Positions 43,190-54,002 are shown, numbered from the stretch's first letter. The stretch is DNA of 64,000 nt from Phosphitispora fastidiosa (GCF_019008365.1 NZ_JAHHUL010000012.1:56720-120719), one strand, 5' to 3'. Program-made: numbers and translations. Notes: generated by a model from the sequence alone, not told the origin.

Positions 43190-44098
43190 TCATTCCCCCA
43201 GCAGAGCAGCTCTAATCTGCTGAATAAGGCGATCCAGAATATCCAAAACCCTCTGTATCCAGCCTTTCACTTCTTCCTGCTTAACAGTATAAGCTTCAAG
43301 CTTATCTTTATATGATTGCAGCTGACCGGTCAAATCTTCTGCTCTCAGATTGAGCCCGCGAATTTCCTGCATTAAACCGGTTACCTCCTCAACCTGTCTG
43401 TTATTGAGATTCAGATTAAGGTCTCCGGCTACATTAATGACTATTTGCCTGATTCTCTCCGGGTTGGCTGTCCTTTCTGCGATCACCTGCTGTTTCACCA
43501 GAACAATAAATTGTACTGCCTTATCACGCCCTATTTCCTCGCCAAGGCTACCTGTTTCGACAAGCTCCCTGCTGGCTGCCTTTTTGGGCCTTTCGCCAAG
43601 TGATTTCCCTGTTGCCACCTCAACTGCCTTAAAGATGCCTGTAAGAGCCGCCGTGCCCGAAACCGGGAAAGGTGCCGCTACAGTCACCCCGGCATCCCTC
43701 ACTCCTGCAGTGACCAGGGCATTGGCATACATGTCATCTGTTACCCAGGTAATATTTCTGGAAGTCACCCTGATTCCCTGACCCGCAGGCAGCATTTCCA
43801 CCATCGCCGACGAAATCGCCCTTGTTCCCAGCGTCTCCTCCGGCACCAGTCCTGACAGGTATTTTCGTTCTTCAGCATTGGTAATCTCAGTAACAGGCCT
43901 GTCCGCCTGAGCCAGGTTGACACCGAACTCTGATGCCAGCATACTTCTTTGTGCAGCCGTCAAATCTGCTCCAAAGGTAATTACCTGTGAATAAGCGGCA
44001 GCCGCCGCTCCGGGGAACATAACTACAAATGCGGGAAGCATACTCATGAATACGAGCAGCATACACAAAACTACCGGAACCCTCTGGCTGAATTTCAA
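43190..44098 (-). CDS. Secreted DUF1002 (YpuA-like) protein
   Basis: 302 residues. N-terminal signal peptide (basic MKFSQR, hydrophobic stretch to about residue 36, A-rich cleavage region AAAAAYS). The body matches the DUF1002 family by ITFGADLTAAQRSML and the NITWVTDDMYANALVTAGV region. The C-terminus is helical and probably coiled coil (LTGQLQSYKDKLEAYTVKQE). Function is unknown; family members are exported in spore-forming Bacillota. Flanked by ispF and gltX, with its own terminator. Confidence 0.85.
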   Translation of the reverse strand: MKFSQRVPVVLCMLLVFMSMLPAFVVMFPGAAAAAYSQVITFGADLTAAQRSMLASEFGVNLAQADRPVTEITNAEERKYLSGLVPEETLGTRAISSAMVEMLPAGQGIRVTSRNITWVTDDMYANALVTAGVRDAGVTVAAPFPVSGTAALTGIFKAVEVATGKSLGERPKKAASRELVETGSLGEEIGRDKAVQFIVLVKQQVIAERTANPERIRQIVINVAGDLNLNLNNRQVEEVTGLMQEIRGLNLRAEDLTGQLQSYKDKLEAYTVKQEEVKGWIQRVLDILDRLIQQIRAALLGE

Positions 44099-44177
44099 CT
44101 AATCCCCTCCTCTTTTGGGTGTGGTATTATTATTTGTTGAAATCGTCCCGGTAATTCCCGCATCCTATGTAATTATC

Positions 44178-44657
44178 TTATACTCCGTTACTTCTTAATC
44201 CAGCGACAGCATGAGCAGCAATCCCTTCTCCGCTGCCCGTAAAACCTAAGCCCTCAGTTGTGGTGGCTTTTACATTTACAGCGGAAACCGGAACACGCAT
44301 AGCCCCGGCCAGGTTTTCTGCCATATTGCTTATGTACGGGGCCAGTTTTGGTCTTTGAGCGACGATTATACTATCAATATTATTAACCTGAAAACCGGAT
44401 TCACTAACGATTTCCATTACCCGTTCCAGAAGCATCAGGCTCGATATGCCTTTATATTTGGCATCGGTATCAGGGAAATGTCTGCCGATATCACCCTGTC
44501 CCGCTGCTCCCAACAGTGCGTCCATAATCGCGTGTGCCAGTACATCGGCATCAGAATGTCCTTCAAGTCCCTTTTCAAACGGAACCGATACCCCTCCCAG
44601 TATAAGCTCTCTGCCCGTTACCAGTCTGTGAACATCATACCCAATACCAAATCTCAA
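44178..44657 (-). CDS. ispF: 2-C-methyl-D-erythritol 2,4-cyclodiphosphate synthase
   Basis: 159 residues. Fifth step of the MEP isoprenoid pathway. Metal ligands in [25 protein letters not shown], and the HFPDTD loop are present. Overlaps ispD by 4 bp. Confidence 0.96.
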   Translation of the reverse strand: MRFGIGYDVHRLVTGRELILGGVSVPFEKGLEGHSDADVLAHAIMDALLGAAGQGDIGRHFPDTDAKYKGISSLMLLERVMEIVSESGFQVNNIDSIIVAQRPKLAPYISNMAENLAGAMRVPVSAVNVKATTTEGLGFTGSGEGIAAHAVAGLRSNGV

Positions 44658-45352
44658 CCAAGACCCCTCCTCTTCAAAATGGCCTCGGCAACTACGATAT
44701 CTTCAGGAGTAGTTATTTTAATGTTTTCATAAGATCCGGGAATAACCTTAACGGGTACCCCCAGCCTTTCTACCAGAGCGGCATCATCTGTTCCGAAAAA
44801 TTCTGAAGCGCTTGCCTGCCTATGGGCCTTCTGTATCAATTCAAGGCGAAAAACCTGTGGAGTCTGAATACTCCACAGTCTTTCCCTCATTAAGGTATCA
44901 GTTATCATTCCTCCGGCATCAGTTCTTTTAATGGTGTCCTTTACAGGTACACCGGCCACAACCGCTCCGGTAACCTTGGCCTCTTCAGCAAGCCTGTTTA
45001 TCAGATCAACGGTCAGAAGCGGTCTGGCTCCATCATGAATCATGACATAATCGCTGGAGTCATTAATTGTTTGCAGGCCGCAGCATACTGAGTCCTGTCT
45101 CTCGCTGCCCCCGGCAACTACAACAGTAGGTTTGCTTATTCCATAATTGGAGAGTATTTCCTGACGGTAATACTCCTCTTCACCCGAAGCGCAGACCAAC
45201 ACTATGTTACTGATGACCTCGGCATCCTGAAAAACTCTTAGGGTATGCACTATAATAGGCATACCCCTAAGAAGTATAAATTGCTTATTCAGATAGCTCT
45301 TCATCCTTCTGCCCTGACCGGCAGCAGGTATAACAGCCGTAAACTTATCCAA
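44654..45352 (-). CDS. ispD: 2-C-methyl-D-erythritol 4-phosphate cytidylyltransferase
   Basis: 232 residues. Third step of the MEP pathway. Nucleotide-binding [17 protein letters not shown] and the [11 protein letters not shown] and [10 protein letters not shown] motifs are present. Overlaps the PIN/TRAM gene by 8 bp and ispF by 4 bp. Confidence 0.95.
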   Translation of the reverse strand: MDKFTAVIPAAGQGRRMKSYLNKQFILLRGMPIIVHTLRVFQDAEVISNIVLVCASGEEEYYRQEILSNYGISKPTVVVAGGSERQDSVCCGLQTINDSSDYVMIHDGARPLLTVDLINRLAEEAKVTGAVVAGVPVKDTIKRTDAGGMITDTLMRERLWSIQTPQVFRLELIQKAHRQASASEFFGTDDAALVERLGVPVKVIPGSYENIKITTPEDIVVAEAILKRRGLG

Positions 45353-46490
45353 TCAGATTCACCTCATTGTAGGAGGATGGCGGATCGTGGTCAATGTTCT
45401 TTTTGTCAGCGGACTTGGGTTTGGCAAAAATCATTCTGCCCGCTGCTGTTTGCAACACACTGGTAACAATGACTCCTATGGTCTGTCCGATAAACCTCCT
45501 ACCACCGTCAACAACAATCATTGTTCCATCATCGAGGTAAGCAACACCCTGCCCGATTTCCTTGCCGTCTTTAATAACCTGTACCAGCATCTCCTCACCC
45601 GGCAGCACAACCGGTTTAACCGCATTTGCCAGTTCATTAATGTTTAAGACCTTGACCCCGTGCAGTTCAGCGACCTTATTCAGGTTAAAGTCATTGGTAA
45701 CCACTTTTGCATTCATCACCTGGGCAAGTTTAACCAACTTGCTGTCAACCTCGGCGATTTCTTCAAAGTCTTGTTCATATATCTGCACCATGACATCAAG
45801 TTCTTTTCTGATTTTATTGAGGATATCAAGGCCCCTGCGGCCCCTGTTTCTTTTCAGTAAATCCGACGAGTCTGCAATATGCCTGAGTTCTTCCAAAATA
45901 AAACCGGGAATTATCAGAGTACCCTCAATAAAGCCACTTTTACAGATGTCTGCAATCCTTCCGTCAATAATCACGCTGGTATCAAGTATCTTGCAGGACT
46001 GAGATGACTTAATATCTGTTTTGGTCTGCTTATCCTTACTAAACCGTGGCAGGAACCCGAGTAACTCTTCCTTTCTCTTCATACCCACACTCATACCCAG
46101 ATATCCCAATAACAAGGTAACAATAATCCGTAATACTCCGCCAACCCACCAGGGAAGCCACGAAATAGCCGCCCCTAATAAAGTAGCTATTATAAGTCCG
46201 ATTATTAAACCAATGGCGCCGCCTACCATTTCTTGAATTGACATCCTGATTAGCCTCTGTTCAAGCCAGGAAGTCAACCGAACTGTCCGTTCGATAATGC
46301 CCGACGCTAGAAGAATCCCCAATAAACCGCATAAAGAGGTAACAATACCTATAATCCCATAATGCATAGTCGGTTTTGTGATATCAACCCCGGCAATACT
46401 ACCGGGTAAATAATAATAGCTTAACCCAAACCCCAGGCCGGTGAAAAGAACTATTACTATGATTCTTAAAGCCCTGCGAAACAAATTCAT
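45345..46490 (-). CDS. Membrane-bound PIN/TRAM domain protein (YacL-like)
   Basis: 381 residues. Four N-terminal membrane helices (about 7-29, 43-63, 88-108, 115-135). Then a PIN nuclease domain starting [20 protein letters not shown] with further acidic residues ([10 protein letters not shown] and [13 protein letters not shown] [10 protein letters not shown]). A C-terminal TRAM-like domain follows ([20 protein letters not shown]). Likely an RNA-directed membrane-anchored nuclease. It sits between carD and ispD as in B. subtilis. Substrate unknown. Confidence 0.92.
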   Translation of the reverse strand: MNLFRRALRIIVIVLFTGLGFGLSYYYLPGSIAGVDITKPTMHYGIIGIVTSLCGLLGILLASGIIERTVRLTSWLEQRLIRMSIQEMVGGAIGLIIGLIIATLLGAAISWLPWWVGGVLRIIVTLLLGYLGMSVGMKRKEELLGFLPRFSKDKQTKTDIKSSQSCKILDTSVIIDGRIADICKSGFIEGTLIIPGFILEELRHIADSSDLLKRNRGRRGLDILNKIRKELDVMVQIYEQDFEEIAEVDSKLVKLAQVMNAKVVTNDFNLNKVAELHGVKVLNINELANAVKPVVLPGEEMLVQVIKDGKEIGQGVAYLDDGTMIVVDGGRRFIGQTIGVIVTSVLQTAAGRMIFAKPKSADKKNIDHDPPSSYNEVNLIG

Positions 46491-46640
46491 TCACCCCCTT
46501 TCCTTACGGTTAGCTTATGATTTTATTATTACCATTATACGCCAACTAATAACGTAGTATCAAGAAAAAGGTTATTATGTGATAATATACGGGAGCTTAG
46601 AGCCGCTTGCCTCCCACTTAAAGAAGCAGGTTGCGGTTAT

Positions 46641-46670
46641 AAAAATAATACGTCAGAACTCTGACGTATT
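46641..46670 (-). terminator. Terminator overlapping the carD stop codon
   Basis: Minus strand ATACGTCAGA pairs with TCTGACGTAT, then TATTTTTAT. The stem begins within the TAA stop, so no spacer separates coding sequence and terminator. Confidence 0.85.
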
Positions 46671-47145
46671 AAGCAAACACGGCGTCCAGCATAAGTTCAA
46701 TTTTTTCTTCCTCTGCACCACGAGCCAGAACAAGTTCACTAATAAGAATTTGTCTCGCATTCTCCAGCATTTTGCGTTCCCCCGTGGATAAACCCTTTTC
46801 CTGCTCACGCAGAATAAGATTCCTTACAACTTCAGCAACCTCGTAAATATTCCCGCTTTTAATTTTTTCGAGGTTGTTTCTGTAACGGTGATTCCAGTTC
46901 TGGGACATGGTGTTTTGTTTTTCATGCAGTATATCAAGAACCTTCTGCACACCTTCTTCATTAATCACCTGCCGCAATCCGATTTCACTGACATTGTTTA
47001 TTGGAATCATCACTTTCATGTCACCGATAGGCATTCTCATGATATAGTACTGTCTTTTTTCACCGAGAACCTCTTGTTCCTCGATGGCCTCAATCACACC
47101 GGCTCCATGCATCGGATAAACTACTTTATCTCCTACATTAAACAT
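46669..47145 (-). CDS. carD: CarD/CdnL-family RNA polymerase-binding regulator
   Basis: 158 residues from ATG at 47145 (MFNVGDKVVYPMHGAGVIEA); AGGAGG lies 6 bp upstream. An adjacent ATG one codon earlier is too close. The N-terminal Tudor-like RNAP-interaction domain spans about 1-65. The C-terminal helical DNA-contact domain includes RNNLEKIKSGNIYEVAEVVR and KMLENARQILISELVLA. It stabilises open complexes, especially at rRNA promoters. Driven by two tandem promoters. Confidence 0.92.
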   Translation of the reverse strand: MFNVGDKVVYPMHGAGVIEAIEEQEVLGEKRQYYIMRMPIGDMKVMIPINNVSEIGLRQVINEEGVQKVLDILHEKQNTMSQNWNHRYRNNLEKIKSGNIYEVAEVVRNLILREQEKGLSTGERKMLENARQILISELVLARGAEEEKIELMLDAVFA

Positions 47146-47175
47146 CATAGACCTCCTATAACGGGTTTCTATAAT

Positions 47176-47205
47176 AGTATAGCACAAATAATCTGACAGT
47201 GTCAA
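47176..47205 (-). promoter_or_regulatory. carD promoter P2 (proximal)
   Basis: Minus strand TTGACA (47200-47205), 18-bp spacer, TATACT (47176-47181). It lies 31 bp upstream of the carD start. Confidence 0.78.
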
Positions 47206-47215
47206 ATAAAAATGT

Positions 47216-47245
47216 ATTATATCACATCTATTTCCAATATGTCAA
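47216..47245 (-). promoter_or_regulatory. carD promoter P1 (distal)
   Basis: Minus strand TTGACA (47240-47245), 18-bp spacer, TATAAT (47216-47221). Both hexamers are consensus. Forty bp from P2. Confidence 0.82.
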
Positions 47246-47269
47246 CAAAAACTTTTGGCTTTTATCACA

Positions 47270-47299
47270 TTGACAGGTGAAGAGCAATCTAAGTATAAT
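47270..47299 (+). promoter_or_regulatory. Promoter of the small plus-strand gene at 47344
   Basis: TTGACA (47270-47275), 18-bp spacer, TATAAT (47294-47299). A GGGGGG ribosome site (47333-47338) precedes the ATG. Divergent from carD, with the two -35 boxes only 24 bp apart. Confidence 0.83.
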
Positions 47300-47343
47300 T
47301 AAGCCATGAAGAATTCTAATAAAATTGTAACAGGGGGGACACC

Positions 47344-47739
47344 ATGAAAGATTTATTATGCGATGAATTTCAAAATACAGTCTCCGAACTGTTAATACGT
47401 CACCAGAGTGTACTTGATGTATTAAGCAAGCTCCAGGAAGCTTCTGCCCGCATTAACCGAGCGGTTACAAAATCTGTAACCAGCTGCGGATGTATTGAGG
47501 TAACGGCAAAGAAAAAGGATATCCCGGATAACATCTCCATATTGGAGCTAAAGCAGTATACCGATTCCCATCTTAATGGGAAACTCTGTCCCAAGTGCGA
47601 GGAAATTATTGAAGCCGAAATCGGTCGGACACTCTTCTACCTGGCAGCTCTATGTAATCACATGGATATCAATCTTTATGATGTCTTCATTAAAGAGCAC
47701 AACAAGCTTTCAACTCTCAGGTACTTTAACTTTACATAA
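47344..47739 (+). CDS. Conserved protein of unknown function (MazG-like C-terminus)
   Basis: 131 residues, the only plus-strand gene left of 58 kb. Mostly helical. Cysteines occur as SCGCIEV (~48-52) and CPKCEE (~81-86), a possible metal site. The C-terminal GRTLFYLAALCNHMDINLYD resembles the last helices of MazG/dUTPase-type pyrophosphohydrolases, but I see no catalytic acidic set. Similar Clostridia proteins are, from memory, labelled DUF1573 (uncertain). Has its own strong promoter and terminator. Confidence 0.75.
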   Translation: MKDLLCDEFQNTVSELLIRHQSVLDVLSKLQEASARINRAVTKSVTSCGCIEVTAKKKDIPDNISILELKQYTDSHLNGKLCPKCEEIIEAEIGRTLFYLAALCNHMDINLYDVFIKEHNKLSTLRYFNFT

Positions 47740-47774
47740 TTGTATCTGCCTATCAGACTGCCTATTATCTGAAA

Positions 47775-47813
47775 AGAGCTCAAACCCCGTTTCCGGAGGG
47801 CTTGAGCCTTTTT
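47775..47813 (+). terminator. Terminator of the 47344-47739 gene
   Basis: GCTCAA...TTGAGC stem with an inner ACCCC/GGAGGG-type pairing, followed by CTTTTTTCAT on the plus strand. Lies 36 bp past the stop and 34 bp before the convergent disA 3' end. Confidence 0.82.
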
Positions 47814-47846
47814 TCATATTTTTTCTCCGGGCGCACTTATTGCCGT

Positions 47847-48926
47847 TTACCAGTGATGCCTGTCTAAAAGAACCTGATCTCTGTACCTTTTCAGCCCTTC
47901 CTTTATCGCCCTGGCCCTTACTTCCCCGATACCCTCCACATCATCAAGCTCCTCAATGGATGCATTTAAAATTCTCTGCAGTGAAGCAAAGGTGTCTACC
48001 AGGTTTTTTATTACCGGCCAGGGCAGTCTTGGGATTTTGTAAAGAATTCGGTAACCTCTTGGCGAAACAGACTGGTCCAGGATGCCGGCGCCGCCCGCAT
48101 AACCCAAGGCACGGCACACGAGAGACAGGTCCAATAAATCTTCCGCATCCCACTGACCTATAGTATGGAGCACTTCCTCCGGGTTTTTGTCTTCATGCAG
48201 GTAATAATCTTCCACAATAAGCAGTCCGTCATCTTCAACATTTGCTATCAGCTCATCCATCTGCATACTGACAAGGCGACCCTCACTCCCCAGTTCTCCA
48301 ATATATGTTTCAATCTCTTTAACTACTCTGACAACCATTTCAGTACGCTGCAAGGCCTTGGCGACATCATACAGGGTAACCAGATCCTGAAATTCCAGAG
48401 TGCTGAGTGTTGCCAGGGATTTATCCAGCACCACTTTATATTTTTCCAGGGTCTGTACCGCCTGGTTGGCCTTGGTAAGAATAACCCCGATGTCCCTGAG
48501 GACATACTTCCCGGACCCTTTATAGATTGTGATTACATTTCTCCGCTGTGAAATCGAGATTACCATCACCCCCGTCTGGCGGGCCACTCTTTCAGCGGTA
48601 CGGTGGCGAATTCCGGTTTCCATAGAAGGGATAATGGAATCTGGTATCAACTGAGTGTTGGCATATAGAATTTTTTTAGCATCATTATTTAAGATGATAG
48701 CCCCATCCATCTTGGCCAGCTCATATATACCTGCCGGTGTCAGGTCAGCATTGATTTCAAAACCCGCATCAATGATTTCCATAACCTTAGAGCTGTCACC
48801 AATAACTATCAGGGCCCCGGTTCTGGCGCTGAGGATGTTTTCCAGCCCTTCTCTAAGGGGTGTCCCCGGAGCCAGTATTTTAATGGCTTTTAGGAATTCG
48901 CCATCAAGTAAATGCTCGTCTTTCAA
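47847..48926 (-). CDS. disA: DNA integrity scanning protein DisA (diadenylate cyclase)
   Basis: 359 residues. Makes c-di-AMP and scans DNA for branched intermediates. DAC domain with DGA (74-76) and RHRT (107-110) catalytic motifs. A central linker/coiled region follows, and a C-terminal helix-hairpin-helix (IEELDDVEGIGEVRARAIKE) binds branched DNA. Overlaps radA by 4 bp, and RadA is a known DisA partner. Confidence 0.96.
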   Translation of the reverse strand: MKDEHLLDGEFLKAIKILAPGTPLREGLENILSARTGALIVIGDSSKVMEIIDAGFEINADLTPAGIYELAKMDGAIILNNDAKKILYANTQLIPDSIIPSMETGIRHRTAERVARQTGVMVISISQRRNVITIYKGSGKYVLRDIGVILTKANQAVQTLEKYKVVLDKSLATLSTLEFQDLVTLYDVAKALQRTEMVVRVVKEIETYIGELGSEGRLVSMQMDELIANVEDDGLLIVEDYYLHEDKNPEEVLHTIGQWDAEDLLDLSLVCRALGYAGGAGILDQSVSPRGYRILYKIPRLPWPVIKNLVDTFASLQRILNASIEELDDVEGIGEVRARAIKEGLKRYRDQVLLDRHHW

Positions 48927-50287
48927 CTCTTCACCCCCAATGCTGTCTCAAATGCCTCATTAACTGTTTTTACACCAACTACATTAATTCCCGCAATATC
49001 CTTACACTGGATGGCGTTAGCCGTAGGAATGACAAAAGTGCGAAAACCTAATTTCGTCCCCTCATGGATTCTCTTAGCAGCTTGGCTGATTGCACGCACT
49101 TCCCCCGTAAGACCTATTTCACCCAAAACAATTGTTGACGGGTCAACCGGGATATCCTTGAAACTGGAGGCCAGAGCAACGGCAATACCCAGATCAACAG
49201 CGGGTTCGTCCAGCTTGACACCTCCTGCAGCGTTAACATAGGCATCCTGGCTGCTCAGGTGCAGTCCCACCCTCTTTTCCAAAACTGCCAGAATCAGGTT
49301 TAAACGGTTGTAATCAACCCCGCTGGTCACTCTCCTTGGATTACCAAAGCTGCCGGCGCTTACCAGGGCCTGTATTTCAACCAGCACAGGCCTGGTTCCC
49401 TCTATACCGGCTATCACAACCGAGCCCGAGACGCCGGTAGGGCGCTCGGCAAGAAATATTTCGGATGGGTTCGCCACCTCTGCCAGGCCCTGCTCCCCCA
49501 TCTCAAAAACCCCGATTTCATTGGTTGAGCCAAACCGGTTTTTAACAGCTCTTAAAATCCGGAAGCTATGATTGCGTTCCCCTTCAAAATACAGTACAGC
49601 ATCCACTATATGTTCTAACACCCGGGGACCTGCAATGGACCCGTCTTTAGTTACGTGTCCCACTATAAAGACAGGGATATTCCGGTTTTTAGCCTCCTGC
49701 ATGAGGCAATACGTGCATTCTCTCACCTGAACGACACTACCGGGAGCAGACGGAATTTCTTCCCGGAAAATCGTCTGGATAGAATCAATGATGACCAGCT
49801 TCGGTGACAGGCGTTCCATATGGACCAAAATCTGGTCCAGTGAGGTTTCGGCTACCGCAAACAGATTTGCGTCAACAACCCCAAGCCTGGCTGCCCTCAT
49901 CCTGATCTGCCTGACAGATTCCTCAGCCGTAACATACAGGGAAACACCCTGGTTTTTTGCTATAACTGAAGCCGCCTGAATGGCAATGGTAGATTTGCCG
50001 ATCCCCGGATCTCCCCCGATAAGAACGAGGGAACCCGGTACAATGCCGCCTCCCAGGACCCTATCCAGTTCGGCGATCCCGGTAATCATCCGCTCCTCTG
50101 ATATATCTGACACCTGGGTAATCGGTATCGGCTGCGAAACAACCTGTCTTGAACCACTCTTGGTTTTCTTTATATTTATTTCCTCAGAAAGGGAATTCCA
50201 TGTGCCGCAGCCCGAACATCGTCCATACCACTTTGGCTCTTCATGGCCGCATTCCGCGCAAATAAACCTGGTCTTTATTTTAGCCAC
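48923..50287 (-). CDS. radA: DNA repair protein RadA
   Basis: 454 residues from GTG at 50287 ((M)AKIKTRFICAECGHEEPKWY), with AGGT five bases upstream; the frame opens four codons earlier. C4 zinc motif CAEC...CSGC, Walker A GGDPGIGKST, the RadA-specific KNRFG motif, and a Lon-like C-terminal domain (GLHLSSQDAYVNAAGGVKLD). Branch-migration helicase in recombination. Follows clpC after a terminator. Confidence 0.95.
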   Translation of the reverse strand: MAKIKTRFICAECGHEEPKWYGRCSGCGTWNSLSEEINIKKTKSGSRQVVSQPIPITQVSDISEERMITGIAELDRVLGGGIVPGSLVLIGGDPGIGKSTIAIQAASVIAKNQGVSLYVTAEESVRQIRMRAARLGVVDANLFAVAETSLDQILVHMERLSPKLVIIDSIQTIFREEIPSAPGSVVQVRECTYCLMQEAKNRNIPVFIVGHVTKDGSIAGPRVLEHIVDAVLYFEGERNHSFRILRAVKNRFGSTNEIGVFEMGEQGLAEVANPSEIFLAERPTGVSGSVVIAGIEGTRPVLVEIQALVSAGSFGNPRRVTSGVDYNRLNLILAVLEKRVGLHLSSQDAYVNAAGGVKLDEPAVDLGIAVALASSFKDIPVDPSTIVLGEIGLTGEVRAISQAAKRIHEGTKLGFRTFVIPTANAIQCKDIAGINVVGVKTVNEAFETALGVKS

Positions 50288-50376
50288 AGTATACCTCACA
50301 ATCCAAACTTCTTAACTTTTAATTATATCATCGAAAAAGATGGTTCACAAGATACAGTTTGGCAGAAACACAGTGC

Positions 50377-50408
50377 AAAAAAGGCCGGCCAAATCCGGCC
50401 AGCCTTTT
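50377..50408 (-). terminator. Terminator of the ctsR-clpB-mcsA-mcsB-clpC operon
   Basis: Minus strand AAAAGGC-GGCC pairs with GGCC-GGCCTTTTTT with a small loop (GGATTT). Lies 66 bp after the clpC stop. Confidence 0.88.
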
Positions 50409-50473
50409 CCCTGATACATATCTATCTGCCTTATTTACCAAATAGCTGCCGCCTCATCCCTCATAGCAGCCTC

Positions 50474-52915
50474 CTAGGCGCCTGTGCCTACCGTATCTCT
50501 GGCTATCACAATTCCCTCTGCACCGGCATCGATAACCAGCTTATCCCCCTTTTTAAAGGCACCTGTCAGGATTTCCTCCGAGAGCAGGTCTTCTACGTAT
50601 TTCTGAATAGCCCGGCGCAGAGGCCTGGCGCCGTACATGTGGTCAAATCCTTCTTTGGCCAGAAACTCTTTGGCATTCTCGGTAACGTCAATAATCAGCT
50701 CACTGTCCCTTAATCTTAAAGCAACCTCGTTCACCATAAGCTCAACTATCTGCTTAATATGTCCTTCATCCAGCGAATGGAATACAATAATTTCATCAAT
50801 CCTGTTCAGAAACTCAGGCCTGAATGTACGGCGGAGTTCATTAGTTACTTTATCCTTCATATCATCATAACTTTTTTCCCTGCCTGCAGGCCGAAAACCG
50901 AGTGAGGTTTCTTTTTTCAGCATCTCAGCGCCGACATTTGAAGTCATAATCAATACGGTGTTACGAAAATCAACAGTGCGTCCCCTGGCGTCGGTGAGCC
51001 TGCCGTCCTCCAGTACCTGAAGCAGAATATTAAAGACTTCCGGATGAGCCTTTTCAATCTCATCAAGAAGAATTACACTATATGGTTTTCGCCGGACTGC
51101 TTCGGTTAACTGGCCTCCTTCATCATAACCCACATATCCCGGAGGTGCTCCGACAAGCCTGGATACGGCATGTTTTTCCATATATTCAGACATATCAACC
51201 CTGATCAAAGCATCTTCGTCACCAAACAAGGCCTCAGCCAAAGCCCTGGCCAGCTCAGTCTTACCAACACCTGTCGGTCCCAGAAAAATAAATGAACCGA
51301 TAGGCCGTTTGGGGTCCTTAAGCCCGGCCCTTGCCCGGCGAACTGCCCTGGACACTGCCTTAACCGCTTCATCCTGTCCGATAACCCGCTGATGCAGGAC
51401 ATCCTCCATTTTCAGAAGTCTGGCGCTCTCTTCTTCAGCCAGTTTACTGACAGGAACCCCGGTCCAACTGGATACAATATGGGCAATATCTTCCTCTTCA
51501 ACGGTCTTCTTTTCAAGCCCCTTCTGCTTTTCCCAGTCTTTTTTGATATTCTCCAGTTCTCCCCGGAGTTTTTGTTCACTATCCCTTAAACCGGCGGCTT
51601 TTTCAAATTCCTGACCCGAAATAGCAGCCTCCTTTTCCTGGCGGATTTTTTCCAATTCTTTTTCTTTGTCTTTCATTCCCGGGGGGGCAACATAGGTCTG
51701 CAGCCTTACCCTTGAGGCCGCTTCATCAATCAAATCTATAGCCTTATCAGGCATAAACCTGTCAGTAATATACCTGTCAGACAGCCGGACTGCGGCTTCA
51801 ATGGCCTCATCGGAAATTTTCACCCGGTGATGGGCTTCGTAGCGGTCCCTCAACCCCCGAAGAATTTCGAGGGCTTCTTCAATCCCGGGTTCTTCCACTG
51901 TAATCGGCTGGAACCTCCTCTCCAGAGCAGGATCCTTCTCAATGTGCTTCCGATATTCATCCAGAGTTGTAGCGCCAATGCATTGAAGCTCCCCTCTTGC
52001 CAGAGCCGGTTTCAGTATGTTGGCAGCATCAATAGCACCTTCTGCTGCTCCGGCACCAATAAGGGTATGCAGTTCGTCAATAAAAAGAATAATGTTGCCG
52101 GCATTCCTGATTTCTTCTATTACCTTTTTTAACCGCTCCTCGAATTCACCGCGGAACTTGGTCCCGGCAACCACCGATGCTAGGTCAAGGGTAACCACCC
52201 TTTTAGACATCAGGGTTTCCGGCACATTGCCATGGTCAATTCTCTGGGCCAGGCCCTCGGCAATGGCGGTTTTACCTACCCCCGGCTCACCTATAAGGAC
52301 CGGGTTATTCTTAGTCCTTCTGCTTAATACCTGGATTACCCGCTCAATCTCTTTCTCCCTGCCTACTACAGGGTCTAGTTTGCCTTCCTTGCCCAGGACA
52401 GTCAAATCCCGGCCAAATTCATCAAGATTTGGAGTGCTGGTCTTGCTCTCACCGGATTTGGGTGTCCCACCCGATGGCTGGGCACCGTTTAACATCACCA
52501 TAACTCCCTGGCGGACAGACTTAAGGTCCGCGCCAAGGTTCTGCAGAACAGTTGCCGCCACTCCTTCACCTTCCCTGATGAGGCCGAGCAAAATATGTTC
52601 AGTGCCAATATAGTTATGACCAAGGGCCCTGCCTTCCTCAAAGGAGAGCTCCAAAACCCTTTTGGACCTGGGAGTAAACCCGATATCGCCAATGGCCGCA
52701 CCATTGCCCTTACCAATAATTTTCCCGACTTCTTGCCTGACTTTTTCAGACTCTATCCCCAAAGAATGCATAACCTTTGCAGCAATCCCGCCGCCTTCTT
52801 CGATTAAGCCCAGCAACAGGTGTTCAGTGCCCACATAAGGGTAATTCGACCGTTTGGCTTCCTCCTGGGCAAGCATCAGAACCTTTTGAGCCCTTTCCGT
52901 AAATCTTCCAAACAT
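50474..52915 (-). CDS. clpC: ATP-dependent Clp protease ATP-binding subunit ClpC
   Basis: 813 residues from ATG at 52915 ([20 protein letters not shown]). Two N-terminal Clp repeats, AAA1 Walker A GEPGVGKT, a short middle region with a UVR-type motif ([20 protein letters not shown]), and AAA2 Walker A GPTGVGKT. Unfolds substrates, including arginine-phosphorylated proteins, for ClpP. The ribosome site lies in the end of mcsB (5 bp gap). Confidence 0.96.
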   Translation of the reverse strand: MFGRFTERAQKVLMLAQEEAKRSNYPYVGTEHLLLGLIEEGGGIAAKVMHSLGIESEKVRQEVGKIIGKGNGAAIGDIGFTPRSKRVLELSFEEGRALGHNYIGTEHILLGLIREGEGVAATVLQNLGADLKSVRQGVMVMLNGAQPSGGTPKSGESKTSTPNLDEFGRDLTVLGKEGKLDPVVGREKEIERVIQVLSRRTKNNPVLIGEPGVGKTAIAEGLAQRIDHGNVPETLMSKRVVTLDLASVVAGTKFRGEFEERLKKVIEEIRNAGNIILFIDELHTLIGAGAAEGAIDAANILKPALARGELQCIGATTLDEYRKHIEKDPALERRFQPITVEEPGIEEALEILRGLRDRYEAHHRVKISDEAIEAAVRLSDRYITDRFMPDKAIDLIDEAASRVRLQTYVAPPGMKDKEKELEKIRQEKEAAISGQEFEKAAGLRDSEQKLRGELENIKKDWEKQKGLEKKTVEEEDIAHIVSSWTGVPVSKLAEEESARLLKMEDVLHQRVIGQDEAVKAVSRAVRRARAGLKDPKRPIGSFIFLGPTGVGKTELARALAEALFGDEDALIRVDMSEYMEKHAVSRLVGAPPGYVGYDEGGQLTEAVRRKPYSVILLDEIEKAHPEVFNILLQVLEDGRLTDARGRTVDFRNTVLIMTSNVGAEMLKKETSLGFRPAGREKSYDDMKDKVTNELRRTFRPEFLNRIDEIIVFHSLDEGHIKQIVELMVNEVALRLRDSELIIDVTENAKEFLAKEGFDHMYGARPLRRAIQKYVEDLLSEEILTGAFKKGDKLVIDAGAEGIVIARDTVGTGA

Positions 52916-52920
52916 AGATG

Positions 52921-53991
52921 TCACCTCGCAGTTATCGTTATTTTTTCCCTGATAATTTCAGCCCGCAGCAAGTCCCGCTCTTCAGCATTTAAGTCCTTAC
53001 CTGCCTTTTGAATAAGGAAAGCAGGTCTGGTAAGAATTATCAGTTCATTGATTTGTGCAAAATTTATGTTTTTCAATACTCCCAGTTCCACTCCCAGTCT
53101 GAGATTTGAAATGTTTTTCAGCGCCTCCTGGGAAGTCATCACTCTGGCGTGGCTCATTACTCCATAGGAGCGGAAAATCCTATCCTCAAGCACAGATTGA
53201 TTGTCTTTGTAAACCTTTTCCCTGGTGGCGCGTTCCTGGGCAGCAATCCGTCTGGTCACTGTAAGCAGGTTTTTTACAATTTCTTCCTCAGTATGTCCCA
53301 TGGTAACCTGGTTGGATACCTGAAAAATGTTCCCATAGGCTTCGGTCCCTTCACCGTAATACCCTCTTACAGCGAGACCAAGCTGGGCAATAGCAGCAAC
53401 AACTTTCCCCACCTGTTTTGTCATTACCATACAGGGCAGATGCAGCATCACAGATGCCCGAAGCCCTGTGCCCACATTTGTGGGGCAGGAGGTCAGATAC
53501 CCCTTTTTTTCACAGAAACTGTAATCCAGACTATTTTCCAGAATATCATCAGTCTCATTGGCCAGGTTCCAAGCCTCCTCCAGCTGAAGTCCCGGAAGAA
53601 GACACTGAATTCTGAGGTGGTCTTCTTCATTGACCATGATGCTGACAGACTCATCAGCCGCCAGGACCACGGCACGGTTAACCGGGTCTTTGATATGATG
53701 GGGACTTATCAGGTGCTTTTCCACTAATATTTGTCTTTCAGTGTCGGTTAATTCAGAGAGTAAGATAAACTCCGACCGGCCTGTTTTTTCCACTGCCACA
53801 TCTTGTAAAGCCGCAGCCCTGACTCCCTGCAGAATCCGTTCAGCCTGTTCTTCCGACATAAAATGAGGAAAGGGATAATCCTTCAAATTTCTGGCCAGCC
53901 TGATCCTGGAGCTGATGACAACATCTATATCCGGCCCTATCCCTTCAGCCCACTTACTTTTCGCACTGATTAAAGTATCCTTTATCGTCAT
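52921..53991 (-). CDS. mcsB: Protein arginine kinase McsB
   Basis: 356 residues. Phosphagen-kinase fold: [37 protein letters not shown], and [18 protein letters not shown] with the active-site cysteine. Marks proteins such as CtsR with phosphoarginine for ClpCP degradation. Needs McsA, encoded immediately upstream. Confidence 0.96.
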   Translation of the reverse strand: MTIKDTLISAKSKWAEGIGPDIDVVISSRIRLARNLKDYPFPHFMSEEQAERILQGVRAAALQDVAVEKTGRSEFILLSELTDTERQILVEKHLISPHHIKDPVNRAVVLAADESVSIMVNEEDHLRIQCLLPGLQLEEAWNLANETDDILENSLDYSFCEKKGYLTSCPTNVGTGLRASVMLHLPCMVMTKQVGKVVAAIAQLGLAVRGYYGEGTEAYGNIFQVSNQVTMGHTEEEIVKNLLTVTRRIAAQERATREKVYKDNQSVLEDRIFRSYGVMSHARVMTSQEALKNISNLRLGVELGVLKNINFAQINELIILTRPAFLIQKAGKDLNAEERDLLRAEIIREKITITAR

Positions 53992-54002
53992 GAAGGCACC
54001 CC

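Noticed and set aside
47576..48163. 195-codon plus-strand open frame
   Set aside because: It overlaps the real 47344 gene in another frame and runs antisense through disA; composition is unlike a real protein.
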